Source: Loktanella gaetbuli (GTDB taxonomy: Bacteria > Pseudomonadota > Alphaproteobacteria > Rhodobacterales > Rhodobacteraceae). From it: 64,000 nt of DNA. This document shows, piece after piece, positions 16,229-25,474 of the stretch. The position numbers and the translations under genes were made by a program. The DNA lies in contig NZ_JAJATZ010000003.1 in assembly GCF_020531945.1 (NCBI RefSeq), forward strand, positions 501,457 through 565,456, in the 5' to 3' direction. Every line of letters starts with the position of its first letter. Positions within the stretch are counted from its first letter, which is position 1. The notes under the pieces are model-generated. The model made no database searches, was not told the origin of the DNA, and saw only the letters and a program-made list of their open reading frames with translations.

Positions 16229-19018
16229 ATGTCTGATACGATCACCTTCACCCTTGATGGCCAGCAGGTCGAGGCTGCGGCAGGCCAGACCATCTGGGAG
16301 GTCGCGCATGGCCGCGGTCTGGTGATCCCGCATCTGTGTTTCAAGGATGCCGCCAGCTACCGCCCGGACGGCAATTGTCGCGCCTGCATGGTGGCCGTTG
16401 ACGGGGAAAAGAACCTTGTGGCGTCCTGCCTGCGCAAGCCGACCGAAGGCATGGTCGTCACGACCGACCAGCCGCGCGAACGGCAGGCCCGGCGCATGGT
16501 GATGGAACTGCTGGTCGCCGATCAGCCTGCGCAGGATGTGGCACACGACAAGTCCAGCCACCTGTGGGACATGGCGCAGGCCGAGGGCGTGACCACGTCG
16601 CGGTTCCCGGCCAAGGATCTGGATCACGTGCCGCTGCTGGATGACAGCCATGTGGCGATGCGCGTGAATCTGGATGCCTGTATCCAGTGCAACCTGTGCG
16701 TCCGTGCCTGCCGCGAGGTGCAGGTCAACGACGTGATCGGCATGGCATGGCGTGGGCATGACGCCTATCCGGTGTTCGATATGGATGACCCGATGGGCGA
16801 CAGCACCTGTGTGGCCTGCGGCGAATGTGTGCAGGCCTGTCCGACCGGTGCCCTGATGGAGGCCAGCGTCGTCGATACCGCCCAGGTCGGTGACCGCAAG
16901 GATTTTGACAAGGAGGTCGCCAGCGTCTGCCCGTTTTGCGGGGTCGGTTGCCAGATCAGCCTCAAGGTCAAGGACGGCAAGATCAAGTATGTCGAAGGGA
17001 TCGACGGTCCCGCCAACCAGAACCGTCTGTGCGTCAAGGGGCGGTTCGGGTTCGACTATATCAATCATCCGCATCGTCTGACGAAACCGCTGATCCGCCG
17101 CGATGATGCGCCCGCCAAGGGGATGAACGTCGATCCCGGCAATTACCTCGACGTGTTCCGCGAGGCGACCTGGGAAGAAGCGATGGACCGCGCGGCAGGC
17201 GGCCTGTCCGAGCTGCGCGATACGCAGGGCGGTCAAACCGTTGCCGGCTTTGGGTCTGCCAAATGCAGCAACGAAGAAGCCTATCTGTTCCAGAAACTGA
17301 TCCGGCAGGGGTTCGGCCACAACAATGTCGATCACTGCACGCGGCTGTGTCATGCGTCATCCGTTGCGGCGCTGATGGAAAACGTGGGCTCTGGCGGTGT
17401 TACCGCGACGTTCAACGAGATTGAAAACGCCGACGTGGCGATCGTGATCGGGGCCAACCCGGTCGAAAACCATCCCGTTGCGGCCACCTATTTCAAGCAA
17501 TTCGCAGCGCGCGGTGGCAAGCTGATCGTAATGGACCCGCGCGGTCAGGCGCTGAAACGGCATGCATCGCACATGCTGCAGTTCAAACCCGGCACCGATG
17601 TCGCGATGCTGAACGCCATCTGCAACGTCATCGTCACCGAAGGGCTGTTCGATGAACAATATATCGACGGTTACACCGAAAACTGGGACGCAGAGCGCGA
17701 ACACCTGAAACGGTTCACGCCAGAGTCGATGTCAGAGATCTGCGGCATCGACGCCGAGACACTGCGCGATGTGGCGCGGACCTTTGCCGGGGCGCAATCT
17801 GCGATGATCTTTTGGGGCATGGGCATCAGCCAGCACACCTATGGCACCGACAACTCGCGCTGCCTGATCTCGCTCGCGCTGATGACGGGGCAGATCGGCC
17901 GACCCGGCACCGGGCTGCATCCGCTGCGCGGTCAGAACAACGTACAGGGTGCGTCTGATGCCGGCCTCATTCCGATGTATTTGCCGGATTACCAATCAGT
18001 CACCAGTGCCGAGGTGCGCGCCAGTTTCGATGCCCTTTGGGGGGCCGGTACTGTTGCCGCTGAAAAAGGCCTGACCGTGACGGAAATCCTGCAAGGTATC
18101 CATGACGGACAGATCAAGGGGATGTTCATCCAGGGTGAAAACCCGGCCATGTCAGATCCTGATCTGGACCACGCGCGCGCGGGTCTGGCGATGCTGGATC
18201 ATCTGGTGGTGCAGGATATCTTTTTGACCGAAACCGCGAACTTCGCGGATGTGATCCTGCCTGCCTCGGCCTTTGCCGAAAAAACCGGGACAGTGACCAA
18301 TACCAACCGTCAGGTGCAGATGGGACGTCCCGCTGTCCCGCCACCGGGCGAGGCGCGCGAGGATTGGCGCATCCTGATCGACATGGGCCAGCGGCTGGGA
18401 CTGGACTGGACCTATAGTCACCCGCGCGACGTCTATGCCGAAATGGCCAGCACGATGCCGTCACTGGACCACATCAGTTGGGACAGGCTGGAACACCAGG
18501 CCGTCACCTATCCGACCAGCGGTCCGGATGACCCCGGTCAGTCGATCCTGTTTGCCGATGGCTTTCCGCGCGAGGGTGGCCGGGCGCGGTTCACCCCTGC
18601 GGATGTGATCGCACCGGACGAACAGCCGGATGCGGAATATCCCATGGTGCTGACGACCGGGCGACAACTGGAACATTGGCACACGGGCGCGATGACCCGC
18701 CGCGCGACGGTGCTTGATGCGGTGGAACCGCAGGCAAATTGTTCGTTGCATCCGCACACGCTGCGCGATCTGGGCGTGGAGGCGGGCGGCTATGTGACCC
18801 TGTCCACCCGTCGCGGCCGTATCACCGTCATGGCGCGCGCGGATCGGGCCGTAGCCCGCGATATGGTGTTTCTGCCATTTGCCTACGTCGAGGCAGCGGC
18901 GAACCTGCTGACTAATCCCGCCATTGACCCCATCGGCAAGATCCCGGAGTTCAAGTATGCGGCTGTGCGCGTCGAAAAGGCGTCACAGCCCGCAGCGCAA
19001 CCGGAAGACGCATTTTAG
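16229..19018 (+). CDS. Molybdopterin formate dehydrogenase, catalytic (alpha) subunit
   Basis: A 929-residue FdsA/FdhF-type protein. N-terminal 2Fe-2S domain (Cys at about 37, 48, 51 and 65), two 4Fe-4S sites (CIQCNLCVRAC; CVACGECVQACP), then the Mo/W-bisPGD domain with its own cluster (CPFCGVGC ... NRLCVKG). The active-site residue is Cys374 in HCTRLCHASS, so it is the cysteine and not the selenocysteine form. The usual NuoG-like HxxxCxxCxxxxxC motif between the first two regions is not present. No fdsB, fdsG, fdsC or fdsD gene is adjacent; it stands alone between yaaA and an outer-membrane gene. It probably oxidises formate to CO2, with an electron acceptor encoded elsewhere. Confidence 0.9.
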   Translation: MSDTITFTLDGQQVEAAAGQTIWEVAHGRGLVIPHLCFKDAASYRPDGNCRACMVAVDGEKNLVASCLRKPTEGMVVTTDQPRERQARRMVMELLVADQPAQDVAHDKSSHLWDMAQAEGVTTSRFPAKDLDHVPLLDDSHVAMRVNLDACIQCNLCVRACREVQVNDVIGMAWRGHDAYPVFDMDDPMGDSTCVACGECVQACPTGALMEASVVDTAQVGDRKDFDKEVASVCPFCGVGCQISLKVKDGKIKYVEGIDGPANQNRLCVKGRFGFDYINHPHRLTKPLIRRDDAPAKGMNVDPGNYLDVFREATWEEAMDRAAGGLSELRDTQGGQTVAGFGSAKCSNEEAYLFQKLIRQGFGHNNVDHCTRLCHASSVAALMENVGSGGVTATFNEIENADVAIVIGANPVENHPVAATYFKQFAARGGKLIVMDPRGQALKRHASHMLQFKPGTDVAMLNAICNVIVTEGLFDEQYIDGYTENWDAEREHLKRFTPESMSEICGIDAETLRDVARTFAGAQSAMIFWGMGISQHTYGTDNSRCLISLALMTGQIGRPGTGLHPLRGQNNVQGASDAGLIPMYLPDYQSVTSAEVRASFDALWGAGTVAAEKGLTVTEILQGIHDGQIKGMFIQGENPAMSDPDLDHARAGLAMLDHLVVQDIFLTETANFADVILPASAFAEKTGTVTNTNRQVQMGRPAVPPPGEAREDWRILIDMGQRLGLDWTYSHPRDVYAEMASTMPSLDHISWDRLEHQAVTYPTSGPDDPGQSILFADGFPREGGRARFTPADVIAPDEQPDAEYPMVLTTGRQLEHWHTGAMTRRATVLDAVEPQANCSLHPHTLRDLGVEAGGYVTLSTRRGRITVMARADRAVARDMVFLPFAYVEAAANLLTNPAIDPIGKIPEFKYAAVRVEKASQPAAQPEDAF

Positions 19019-19137
19019 TTCCATCACAAAACTGAAATCTGCCCGTGAACGACCTGCATATTCCCGTGTTTTCTTTAGGCAGTTGATTTTAATAATAAAA
19101 ATTATCACGGGATTGTGGGGTGTGGCTGTGATGGAAC
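19018..19137. repeat. 11-bp inverted repeat bounding an AT-rich intergenic segment
   Basis: GTTCCATCACA at 19018-19028 is repeated as its exact complement TGTGATGGAAC at 19127-19137, enclosing about 98 bp that are much more AT-rich than the surroundings. No transposase and no target duplication are visible. It could be a remnant miniature element or a regulatory structure for the downstream outer-membrane gene. Confidence 0.45.
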
Positions 19138-19243
19138 AGTAACCCCATAGCCGTATCCAAATGGCCCGGTGGGTCTCGAACTTTTGTCGCGCGTGGGCAT
19201 TTAACCCCCACACCGCACACAGCGGGACACAAGGAAAGAGACC

Positions 19244-20083
19244 ATGAAAACATTGAATATTTTCGTAGCCGCCGCGACCGCATCCCTGATCGCTGGTGCC
19301 GCTGCTGCGCAGACCACTGTCTTTGCAAACGAAGACGCCGCAGTCGACGCCGTCGACGACCTGCAAGAGCAGATCGCCGAGGATGCCGAGCGTGATTTCA
19401 ACCAGTTCGGCAACGAAGGCCGCATCGTCGGTTCCTACGGTTCGGTCGCACTGCGCGCGACTGCCAACAGCAACGACGACGACGATAACTCGAATGTCGG
19501 CGTCGGCCTGCGCTACGGCACCTTTGACGGCGTGAACGGCGTCGACGTGTCGGCCAAGTATGACTACGCGTCCGACAACGGTGACGAGACAACGAACCGC
19601 CTGCTGGCTGGCGCTGATTATCGCCGCGACCTGTCGGGTGCCTTCTTTGCCTATGGCAAGCTGGACGTGCTGCTGGATTCGGCTGTCACGGATGCAGACT
19701 CGTATGACACCGACATCTTTGCCGGTGCCGGTGTGGGTTACCGCATCCTGAACGACGCGACCGCGCAGTGGTCGATCCAGGCTGGTCCGGGCTACCGCTA
19801 CGCCGAGCAGGTCAACGGCGAAGACGTGCGTGAAGTCGCAGGTTCGGTGTCTTCGAACTACTATCGTTCGCTGTCCGAAACGTCCTATCTGACCAACGAC
19901 ACCGACGTCATCTTCTCTGATGCGAACGCGCAGATTCAGAACGAACTGGCGCTGAACGTGTCCATGACGAACGCGCTGGCGCTGCGCACGTCGCTGACCA
20001 CGATCTACAACGACGAATCCGACAGCAGCTTTTCGGATGCAAACAACACCCTGGGTGTTTCGGTCGTCTACAACTTCAACTGA
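19244..20083 (+). CDS. DUF481-type outer-membrane beta-barrel protein
   Basis: A 279-residue protein with a cleavable signal peptide (cleavage after AGAAAA, about residue 22), alternating amphipathic strands, acidic surface loops (NSNDDDDNSN) and a final strand VYNFN, with an aromatic residue near the C terminus as expected for a beta-barrel substrate. The DUF481 (YdiY-like) family is found in the outer membrane and responds to salt or acid in other bacteria. Monocistronic: 225 bp of upstream DNA and a strong terminator 41 bp after the stop. Confidence 0.8.
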   Translation: MKTLNIFVAAATASLIAGAAAAQTTVFANEDAAVDAVDDLQEQIAEDAERDFNQFGNEGRIVGSYGSVALRATANSNDDDDNSNVGVGLRYGTFDGVNGVDVSAKYDYASDNGDETTNRLLAGADYRRDLSGAFFAYGKLDVLLDSAVTDADSYDTDIFAGAGVGYRILNDATAQWSIQAGPGYRYAEQVNGEDVREVAGSVSSNYYRSLSETSYLTNDTDVIFSDANAQIQNELALNVSMTNALALRTSLTTIYNDESDSSFSDANNTLGVSVVYNFN

Positions 20084-20124
20084 TCTCACTCGGATTGCAT
20101 TCCCGAAGACTGTCAGTGAAGTGA

Positions 20125-20153
20125 GGGCGGTGGCGCAAGCCACCGCCCTTTTT
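20125..20153 (+). terminator. Rho-independent terminator of the DUF481 gene
   Basis: A perfect 10-bp G/C stem (GGGCGGTGGC / GCCACCGCCC) with a GCAA tetraloop, followed by TTTTT. Confidence 0.92.
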
Positions 20154-20297
20154 CGTGAAAATGCCACTTAATTGAACAAGTGTTCAAAAAAAGAATTTGA
20201 CCGCGACGGTCGTTCTTATCCAAGATGAAGCATGGGTCCGCTTGAGGAGGTGCGACCCATTGGCCCGACGGGCCAGGTCGAGGGGAGGATTACCGAT

Positions 20298-22256
20298 ATG
20301 AAGAGCGGCGCCATTGGCGACGATGCACGGTCCATTCCGCATTTGCTGGCGCGCAATGTCGCGCGGCATGGCGACAAGCCGGCGTACCGGGAGAAGGAAT
20401 TCGGCATCTGGCAGAGCTGGACCTGGGCGCAGGCCGCCGAGGAAATAGACGCCTTTGCGCTGGGTCTGCTGGAATTGGGCGCGCAGGTCGGCGACCATAT
20501 CGCGATCACGGGGCGCAACCGTCCGGCGCTGTATTGGGCGATGGTGGCCGCGCAAAAGATCGGCTGCATTCCGGTCCCACTCTATCAGGACGCCGCGGTC
20601 GAAGAGATCGCCTATGCGCTGGATCATGCGGGCGCGCGCTTTGCCGTGGTCGGCGATCAGGAGATGGTCGACAAACTGATCGACGCGCAGGCCGGAAACA
20701 TGACCCTGAAGCACGTGATTTACGTCGATGGACGGGGGTTGCGACGTTATGACCACACGGCAATGTCCAGCTTTGCGGACGCACAGGCCGCTGGCCGCGC
20801 CAGTACGCGACGTGCCGACATGGAAGCGCTGACGCAGGCGCGCACCCTCGATGATACATGCGTCATGCTCTACACCTCTGGGACGACTGGCCGCCCAAAG
20901 GGTGTGGTTCTGTCAAACCGAAATGTCATCGCGACCTCGCGCAATTCGGCTGAATTCGACCGGCTGCGTGCCGGTGACGAGGTGCTGGCCTATCTGCCGA
21001 TGGCCTGGGTGGGGGATTTCATCTTTTCCATCGGGCAGGCGATGTGGACCGGGTTTTGCGTGAATTGTCCCGAAAGCCCGGACACCATGCTGACCGACCT
21101 GCGCGAGATCGGGCCGACCTATTTCTTTGCCCCGCCGCGGGTGTTCGAAAACCAGCTGACGACCGTGATGATCCGAATGGAAGACGCGGGCCGGATCAAG
21201 AAGGCGATGTTCGATCACTACATGGCGCTGGCGCGCCGCGTGGGGCCCGATCTGCTGGATCGCAAGCCGGTGGGCCTGCTGGACCGGCTCCGTTACAGGT
21301 TGGGCGATCTGCTCGTGTACGGCCCGTTGAAAAACACGCTGGGCCTGAGCCGCGTGCGCGTTGGCTATACCGCAGGCGAGGCGATCGGGCCGGAAATTTT
21401 CGATTTCTACCGGTCACTTGGGATCAACCTCAAGCAGCTCTATGGTCAGACAGAGGCGACGGTTTTCATCACCCAGCAACCCGACGGCGAGGTGCGATCC
21501 GACACGGTCGGCGTGCCCTCACCGGGGGTCGAGCTGCGGATCGACGACCGGGGAGAGGTGTTCTATCGTTCGCCCGGCACGTTCGAGGCCTACTACAAGA
21601 ACCCCGAAAGCACCGCATCGACAAAGGATCCGGACGGCTGGGTCGCCACCGGCGACGCTGGTTTCATCGAAGAAGACAGTGGCCATCTGCGGATCATCGA
21701 CCGGGCCAAGGACGTGGGCAAAATGGCCGATGGTGCGATGTTCGCGCCCAAGTATGTCGAGAACAAGTTGAAGTTCTATCCCAACATCCTCGAGGCCGTG
21801 GTGTTCGGCGCGGGCCGTGACCGTTGTGTGGCGTTCATCAACATCGACCTCAATGCCGTGGGCAACTGGGCCGAACGCAACAACATCGCCTATTCGTCCT
21901 ATCAGGAATTGTCGCAACACCCGCGCGTGCTGGATCAGATCGCGGACCACGTGAATGCGGTGAACGCGAGCGTGGCGCAGGACCCGATGCTGGCAGCCTG
22001 CCAGATTCACCGCTTTCTGGTACTGCACAAGGAACTGGACGCCGACGACGGCGAAATGACCCGCACGCGCAAGGTGCGCCGCGCGGTGGTGGGTGACAAG
22101 TTCAACGACCTGGTGACCGCGCTTTATGACGGGTCGGACACCATCGCGACCGAGACCGAGGTCACCTATGAGGACGGACGCAAGGGCAAGCTGCGCGCGA
22201 CACTGGATATCCGCGACGCGGTCGTCGTGAATACGGCGCGGATGGCTGCGGAATGA
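20298..22256 (+). CDS. AMP-forming acyl-CoA synthetase (long-chain type)
   Basis: A 652-residue ANL-superfamily ligase. The P-loop-like YTSGTTGRPKGVVLSN is at about residue 194, LYGQTEATVF follows in the middle, and WVATGDAGF / IIDRAKD mark the hinge to the C-terminal lid. It activates a carboxylic acid to its CoA thioester with ATP. I chose ATG 20298 (GGGGAGGA 8 bp upstream); an ATG at 20232 is possible. It begins an operon with a complete Liv-type ABC importer, so it probably activates the imported acid. Chain type (fatty or aromatic) is not decided by sequence alone. Confidence 0.87.
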   Translation: MKSGAIGDDARSIPHLLARNVARHGDKPAYREKEFGIWQSWTWAQAAEEIDAFALGLLELGAQVGDHIAITGRNRPALYWAMVAAQKIGCIPVPLYQDAAVEEIAYALDHAGARFAVVGDQEMVDKLIDAQAGNMTLKHVIYVDGRGLRRYDHTAMSSFADAQAAGRASTRRADMEALTQARTLDDTCVMLYTSGTTGRPKGVVLSNRNVIATSRNSAEFDRLRAGDEVLAYLPMAWVGDFIFSIGQAMWTGFCVNCPESPDTMLTDLREIGPTYFFAPPRVFENQLTTVMIRMEDAGRIKKAMFDHYMALARRVGPDLLDRKPVGLLDRLRYRLGDLLVYGPLKNTLGLSRVRVGYTAGEAIGPEIFDFYRSLGINLKQLYGQTEATVFITQQPDGEVRSDTVGVPSPGVELRIDDRGEVFYRSPGTFEAYYKNPESTASTKDPDGWVATGDAGFIEEDSGHLRIIDRAKDVGKMADGAMFAPKYVENKLKFYPNILEAVVFGAGRDRCVAFINIDLNAVGNWAERNNIAYSSYQELSQHPRVLDQIADHVNAVNASVAQDPMLAACQIHRFLVLHKELDADDGEMTRTRKVRRAVVGDKFNDLVTALYDGSDTIATETEVTYEDGRKGKLRATLDIRDAVVVNTARMAAE

Positions 22257-22323
22257 CGGGGCGACGCTGTTTTGCGCAGGCGCAAAAGGCGCCCCGCCCG
22301 CCATCCCGTGAAAGGGGAAATGC

Positions 22324-23142
22324 ATGAAGGATACCTTTGACAGCTACGTCACCGATGACGGGCGCACCATCGGCGGCGTGATGATGGACATGCGCGGCAT
22401 CACCCTGCGATTCGGTGGTGTCGAGGCGATCAAGGACATCAGTTTCGACATCCGCGAGGGTGAAATCCGCGCGATCATCGGCCCCAACGGCGCTGGCAAA
22501 TCGTCGATGCTGAACGTCATTTCGGGTTTCTATCACCCCCAGGAAGGCGAAGTCTGGTTCCGGGGCGAAAAGCGCCCGCCGATGAAGCCCTATCAGGTGG
22601 CGCGGCAGGGCATCGCCCGCACATTTCAGAACATCGCGTTGTTCGAGGGGATGAGCGTGCTGGACAACATCATGACAGGCCGTCTGACCCACATGAAATC
22701 GGGAATGCTGGCGCAGGCCCTGTGGATGGGCAAGGCCGAGCGCGAAGAGACCGAAAACCGCGAGGCGGTGGAACGGATCATCGATTTTCTGGAAATCCAG
22801 GCGATCCGCAAGACACCGGTCAGCCGTCTGCCTTATGGCCTAAAAAAGCGGGTGGAACTGGCCCGTGCCTTGGCGGCGGAACCGAAACTGCTGCTGCTGG
22901 ACGAACCGATGGCGGGCATGAACGTCGAGGAGAAAGAGGACATGAGCCGCTATATCCTTGATGTGAATGACGAATTCGGCACGACCGTGGCGCTGATCGA
23001 ACACGATATGGGCGTGGTCATGGATATTTCCGACCGGGTCGTCGTGATGGACTACGGTCGAAAAATTGGCGACGGCACCCCGTCAGAGGTCCGCAATAAC
23101 CAGGATGTCATCGACGCCTATTTGGGGGTCGCCCATGACTAA
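22324..23142 (+). CDS. Liv-type ABC transporter ATPase (LivG-like)
   Basis: A 272-residue ABC ATPase: Walker A GPNGAGKSS, signature region SRLPYGLKKRVELARAL (LPYG replaces LSGG, as in many LivG proteins), Walker B LLLLDEPMAGM, and the C-terminal BCA_ABC_TP_C tail. It carries a 20-residue N-terminal extension before the first strand. It energises the importer formed with the two permeases and the LivF-like ATPase below. An AAAGGGGAAA site precedes the ATG. Confidence 0.92.
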   Translation: MKDTFDSYVTDDGRTIGGVMMDMRGITLRFGGVEAIKDISFDIREGEIRAIIGPNGAGKSSMLNVISGFYHPQEGEVWFRGEKRPPMKPYQVARQGIARTFQNIALFEGMSVLDNIMTGRLTHMKSGMLAQALWMGKAEREETENREAVERIIDFLEIQAIRKTPVSRLPYGLKKRVELARALAAEPKLLLLDEPMAGMNVEEKEDMSRYILDVNDEFGTTVALIEHDMGVVMDISDRVVVMDYGRKIGDGTPSEVRNNQDVIDAYLGVAHD

Positions 23143-23153
23143 GGAGCACGCAA

Positions 23154-24149
23154 ATGTCCGCTGATTTTCTGTACGGGATCGAGGTCGTCATCAACGGCCT
23201 CATGGCTGGTGTCATGTACGCGCTCGTGGCCCTTGGGTTTGTGCTGATCTTCAAGGCGTCCGGCATTTTCAACTATGCACAAGGTGTGATGGCCCTGTTT
23301 GCGGCCCTGACACTGGTGGGCGTGATGGAGGGCCAGGTGCCGTTCAGCCACCTGATCAACGCCGTGTTCGGCACTGAGATCCATCACTTTGGCTGGACCG
23401 TTCCGGCCTTTGCCGCGATCCTGGTGACGCTGGGGGTGATGATATTCTTTGCCTGGGCGGTGCATACCTTTGTTTTCAGGCACTTGGTTGGACAGGAACC
23501 GATCATTCTGTTCATGGCAACCATCGGTCTGGCCTATTTCCTGGAAGGTGTGGGCGACCTGATGTGGGGGTCGGATATCAAAACGCTGGCTGTCGGCCTG
23601 CCGCAGGGCGGTTCGCTATTCGTCGAGGATCTGACCGCCGGGCTGGGTGGCGATGATTTCTACGGCTTCTTTATCGACAAGCTGGACATGGTCGCCACGC
23701 TGGTCGCCATCGTGCTGGTCGCGGCCCTGATCGGGTTTGCGCAATACACCAAGCAGGGCCGCGCCATGCGTGCGGTGGCGGATGACCATCAGGCCGCGCT
23801 CAGCGTGGGGATTTCACTGAACTATATCTGGGTGCTGGTCTGGTCGCTGGCGGGTCTGGTCGCACTGGTGGCCGGCGTGATGTGGGGTGCAAAGTCCGGC
23901 GTTCAGTTTTCGCTGTCGTTGATCGCGCTCAAGGCGCTGCCGGTGCTGATGCTGGGTGGCTTCACATCCATCCCCGGCGCCATCGTCGGCGGCCTTATCA
24001 TCGGGGTCGGTGAAAAATTGTTCGAATACATGATCGGCCCGATGATCGGCGGGGCAACGGAAAACTGGTTTGCCTACGTGCTGGCGCTGATTTTCCTCGT
24101 GTTCCGCCCGCAGGGCCTGTTCGGGGAGAAGATCATTGAAAGGGTTTAA
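23154..24149 (+). CDS. Branched-chain amino-acid-type ABC permease (LivH-like)
   Basis: A 331-residue polytopic membrane protein of the BPD_transp_2 family: N-terminal GLMAGVMYALVALGFVLIFK, cytoplasmic coupling loop around QGRAMRAVADDHQAALSVGI, and a terminal FRPQGLFGE. AAGGAG precedes the ATG, 11 bp after the ATPase gene. Forms the membrane channel with the LivM-like permease. Confidence 0.92.
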   Translation: MSADFLYGIEVVINGLMAGVMYALVALGFVLIFKASGIFNYAQGVMALFAALTLVGVMEGQVPFSHLINAVFGTEIHHFGWTVPAFAAILVTLGVMIFFAWAVHTFVFRHLVGQEPIILFMATIGLAYFLEGVGDLMWGSDIKTLAVGLPQGGSLFVEDLTAGLGGDDFYGFFIDKLDMVATLVAIVLVAALIGFAQYTKQGRAMRAVADDHQAALSVGISLNYIWVLVWSLAGLVALVAGVMWGAKSGVQFSLSLIALKALPVLMLGGFTSIPGAIVGGLIIGVGEKLFEYMIGPMIGGATENWFAYVLALIFLVFRPQGLFGEKIIERV

Positions 24150-24324
24150 CGAAATCAAGACCGCCCGCGCCGGGCTGATCACGGCCTGTTTCGGGGCCGC
24201 TACCTGCGCATTGTTTGCGATGCTGGCGATCCAGGAACAATCGCTGCTGTTGCTGACCGGTGCGGCGGCGGGGGCATTCTACGGCAAGGTCGGGTTCTTG
24301 CGTTACAAAAAGGGCGACGAATAG
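24136..24324 (+). CDS. Small two-helix membrane protein between the permease genes
   Basis: A 62-residue protein with two hydrophobic stretches (GLITACFGAATCALFAMLAI and LLLLTGAAAGAFYGKVG) and charged ends. Translation probably starts at TTG 24136, inside the 3' end of the preceding permease gene, with GGGGAGAA 5 bp upstream; the only internal ATG would cut the first helix. Its TAG abuts the ATG of the next permease. I do not know the family; the position suggests an accessory subunit of the importer. Confidence 0.6.
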   Translation: MKGFNEIKTARAGLITACFGAATCALFAMLAIQEQSLLLLTGAAAGAFYGKVGFLRYKKGDE

Positions 24325-25401
24325 ATGCTGTACCGCGAAGCAGGTGATTTCAAGACGACGTACAAGGCAGACAGCCAGACGTTCCCCATCGCGTTCGACC
24401 GCTGGCGCTATTGGGCGGTGCTGGCCGTGGCCTGGTTGGTGATCCCGTTCGTCATCAACGACTACTGGGCGAACGCCATTCTCGTGCCGTTCCTGATCTA
24501 TGCGATTGCGGCGATCGGGTTGAACATCCTGACGGGGTATTGCGGGCAGGTCAGCCTGGGTACGGGCGGTTTCATGGCCGTCGGCGCCTACGCCTGCTAC
24601 AAGCTGATGACGTCCTTTCCGGATGTGTCGATGCTGGTGCACATCCTGCTGGCGGGTGGCATCACCGCGATTGTCGGGGCGGCCTTTGGTCTGCCCAGCC
24701 TGCGGATCAAGGGATTCTACCTGGCGGTGGCGACGTTGGCGGCGCAGTTTTTCCTCGTGTGGTTGTTCAACAAGGTGTCGTGGTTCTACAACTATTCGGC
24801 CTCGGGTCAGATCAATGCGCCCGAACGGTTCGTTTTCGGGCATGCCGTGACGGGGGCCAACACGACACCGGCAGCGCAATACCTGATCTGCCTGTTGTTC
24901 GTGACCGGCTGTGCGCTGCTGGCGCGCAACCTGACGCGCGGCACCATTGGCCGGTCGTGGATGGCGATCCGCGACATGGATATCGCCGCCGAAATCATCG
25001 GGGTTGATCCGCTGAAGGCCAAGCTGACGGCCTTTGCCGTGTCATCGTTTTTCATCGGTATTTCCGGCGCGCTATTCTTTGCGGTCTACCTTGGGGCCGT
25101 CGAGGTCGGTGAGGCATTCGGCATCAACAAGTCGTTCCTTGTGCTGTTCATGTGCATCATCGGCGGTCTTGGCAGTCTGTTCGGCAGCTTTGCCGGGGCG
25201 GCGTTCCTGGTGCTGCTGCCTGTCGCGCTCAAGGTGTTGGGCGTCGATGTGCTGGGCTGGCCCACACAGATCGTCAGCCACCTGCAATTGGTCGTCGTCG
25301 GCGGTCTGATCATGTTTTTCCTGATCAAGGAACCACATGGGCTGGCGCAGATGTGGCGGCATATCAAAGAGAAACTGCGGCTGTGGCCGTTTCCGTATTA
25401 G
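24325..25401 (+). CDS. Branched-chain amino-acid-type ABC permease (LivM-like)
   Basis: A 358-residue BPD_transp_2 permease with about 8-10 hydrophobic segments, the GYCGQVSLGTGGFMAVGAYA signature near residue 75 and the coupling loop GRSWMAIRDMDIAAEIIGV. Compared with typical LivM it has a short soluble N-terminal extension. The ATG directly follows the stop of the small membrane protein. Confidence 0.92.
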   Translation: MLYREAGDFKTTYKADSQTFPIAFDRWRYWAVLAVAWLVIPFVINDYWANAILVPFLIYAIAAIGLNILTGYCGQVSLGTGGFMAVGAYACYKLMTSFPDVSMLVHILLAGGITAIVGAAFGLPSLRIKGFYLAVATLAAQFFLVWLFNKVSWFYNYSASGQINAPERFVFGHAVTGANTTPAAQYLICLLFVTGCALLARNLTRGTIGRSWMAIRDMDIAAEIIGVDPLKAKLTAFAVSSFFIGISGALFFAVYLGAVEVGEAFGINKSFLVLFMCIIGGLGSLFGSFAGAAFLVLLPVALKVLGVDVLGWPTQIVSHLQLVVVGGLIMFFLIKEPHGLAQMWRHIKEKLRLWPFPY

Positions 25402-25474
25402 GCTCGTGCGAGGAGGCACGGGTTTATCGAAAGACCGGGGCAAAGCCCGGCATTTCACAACTGGGAGGAAGACA

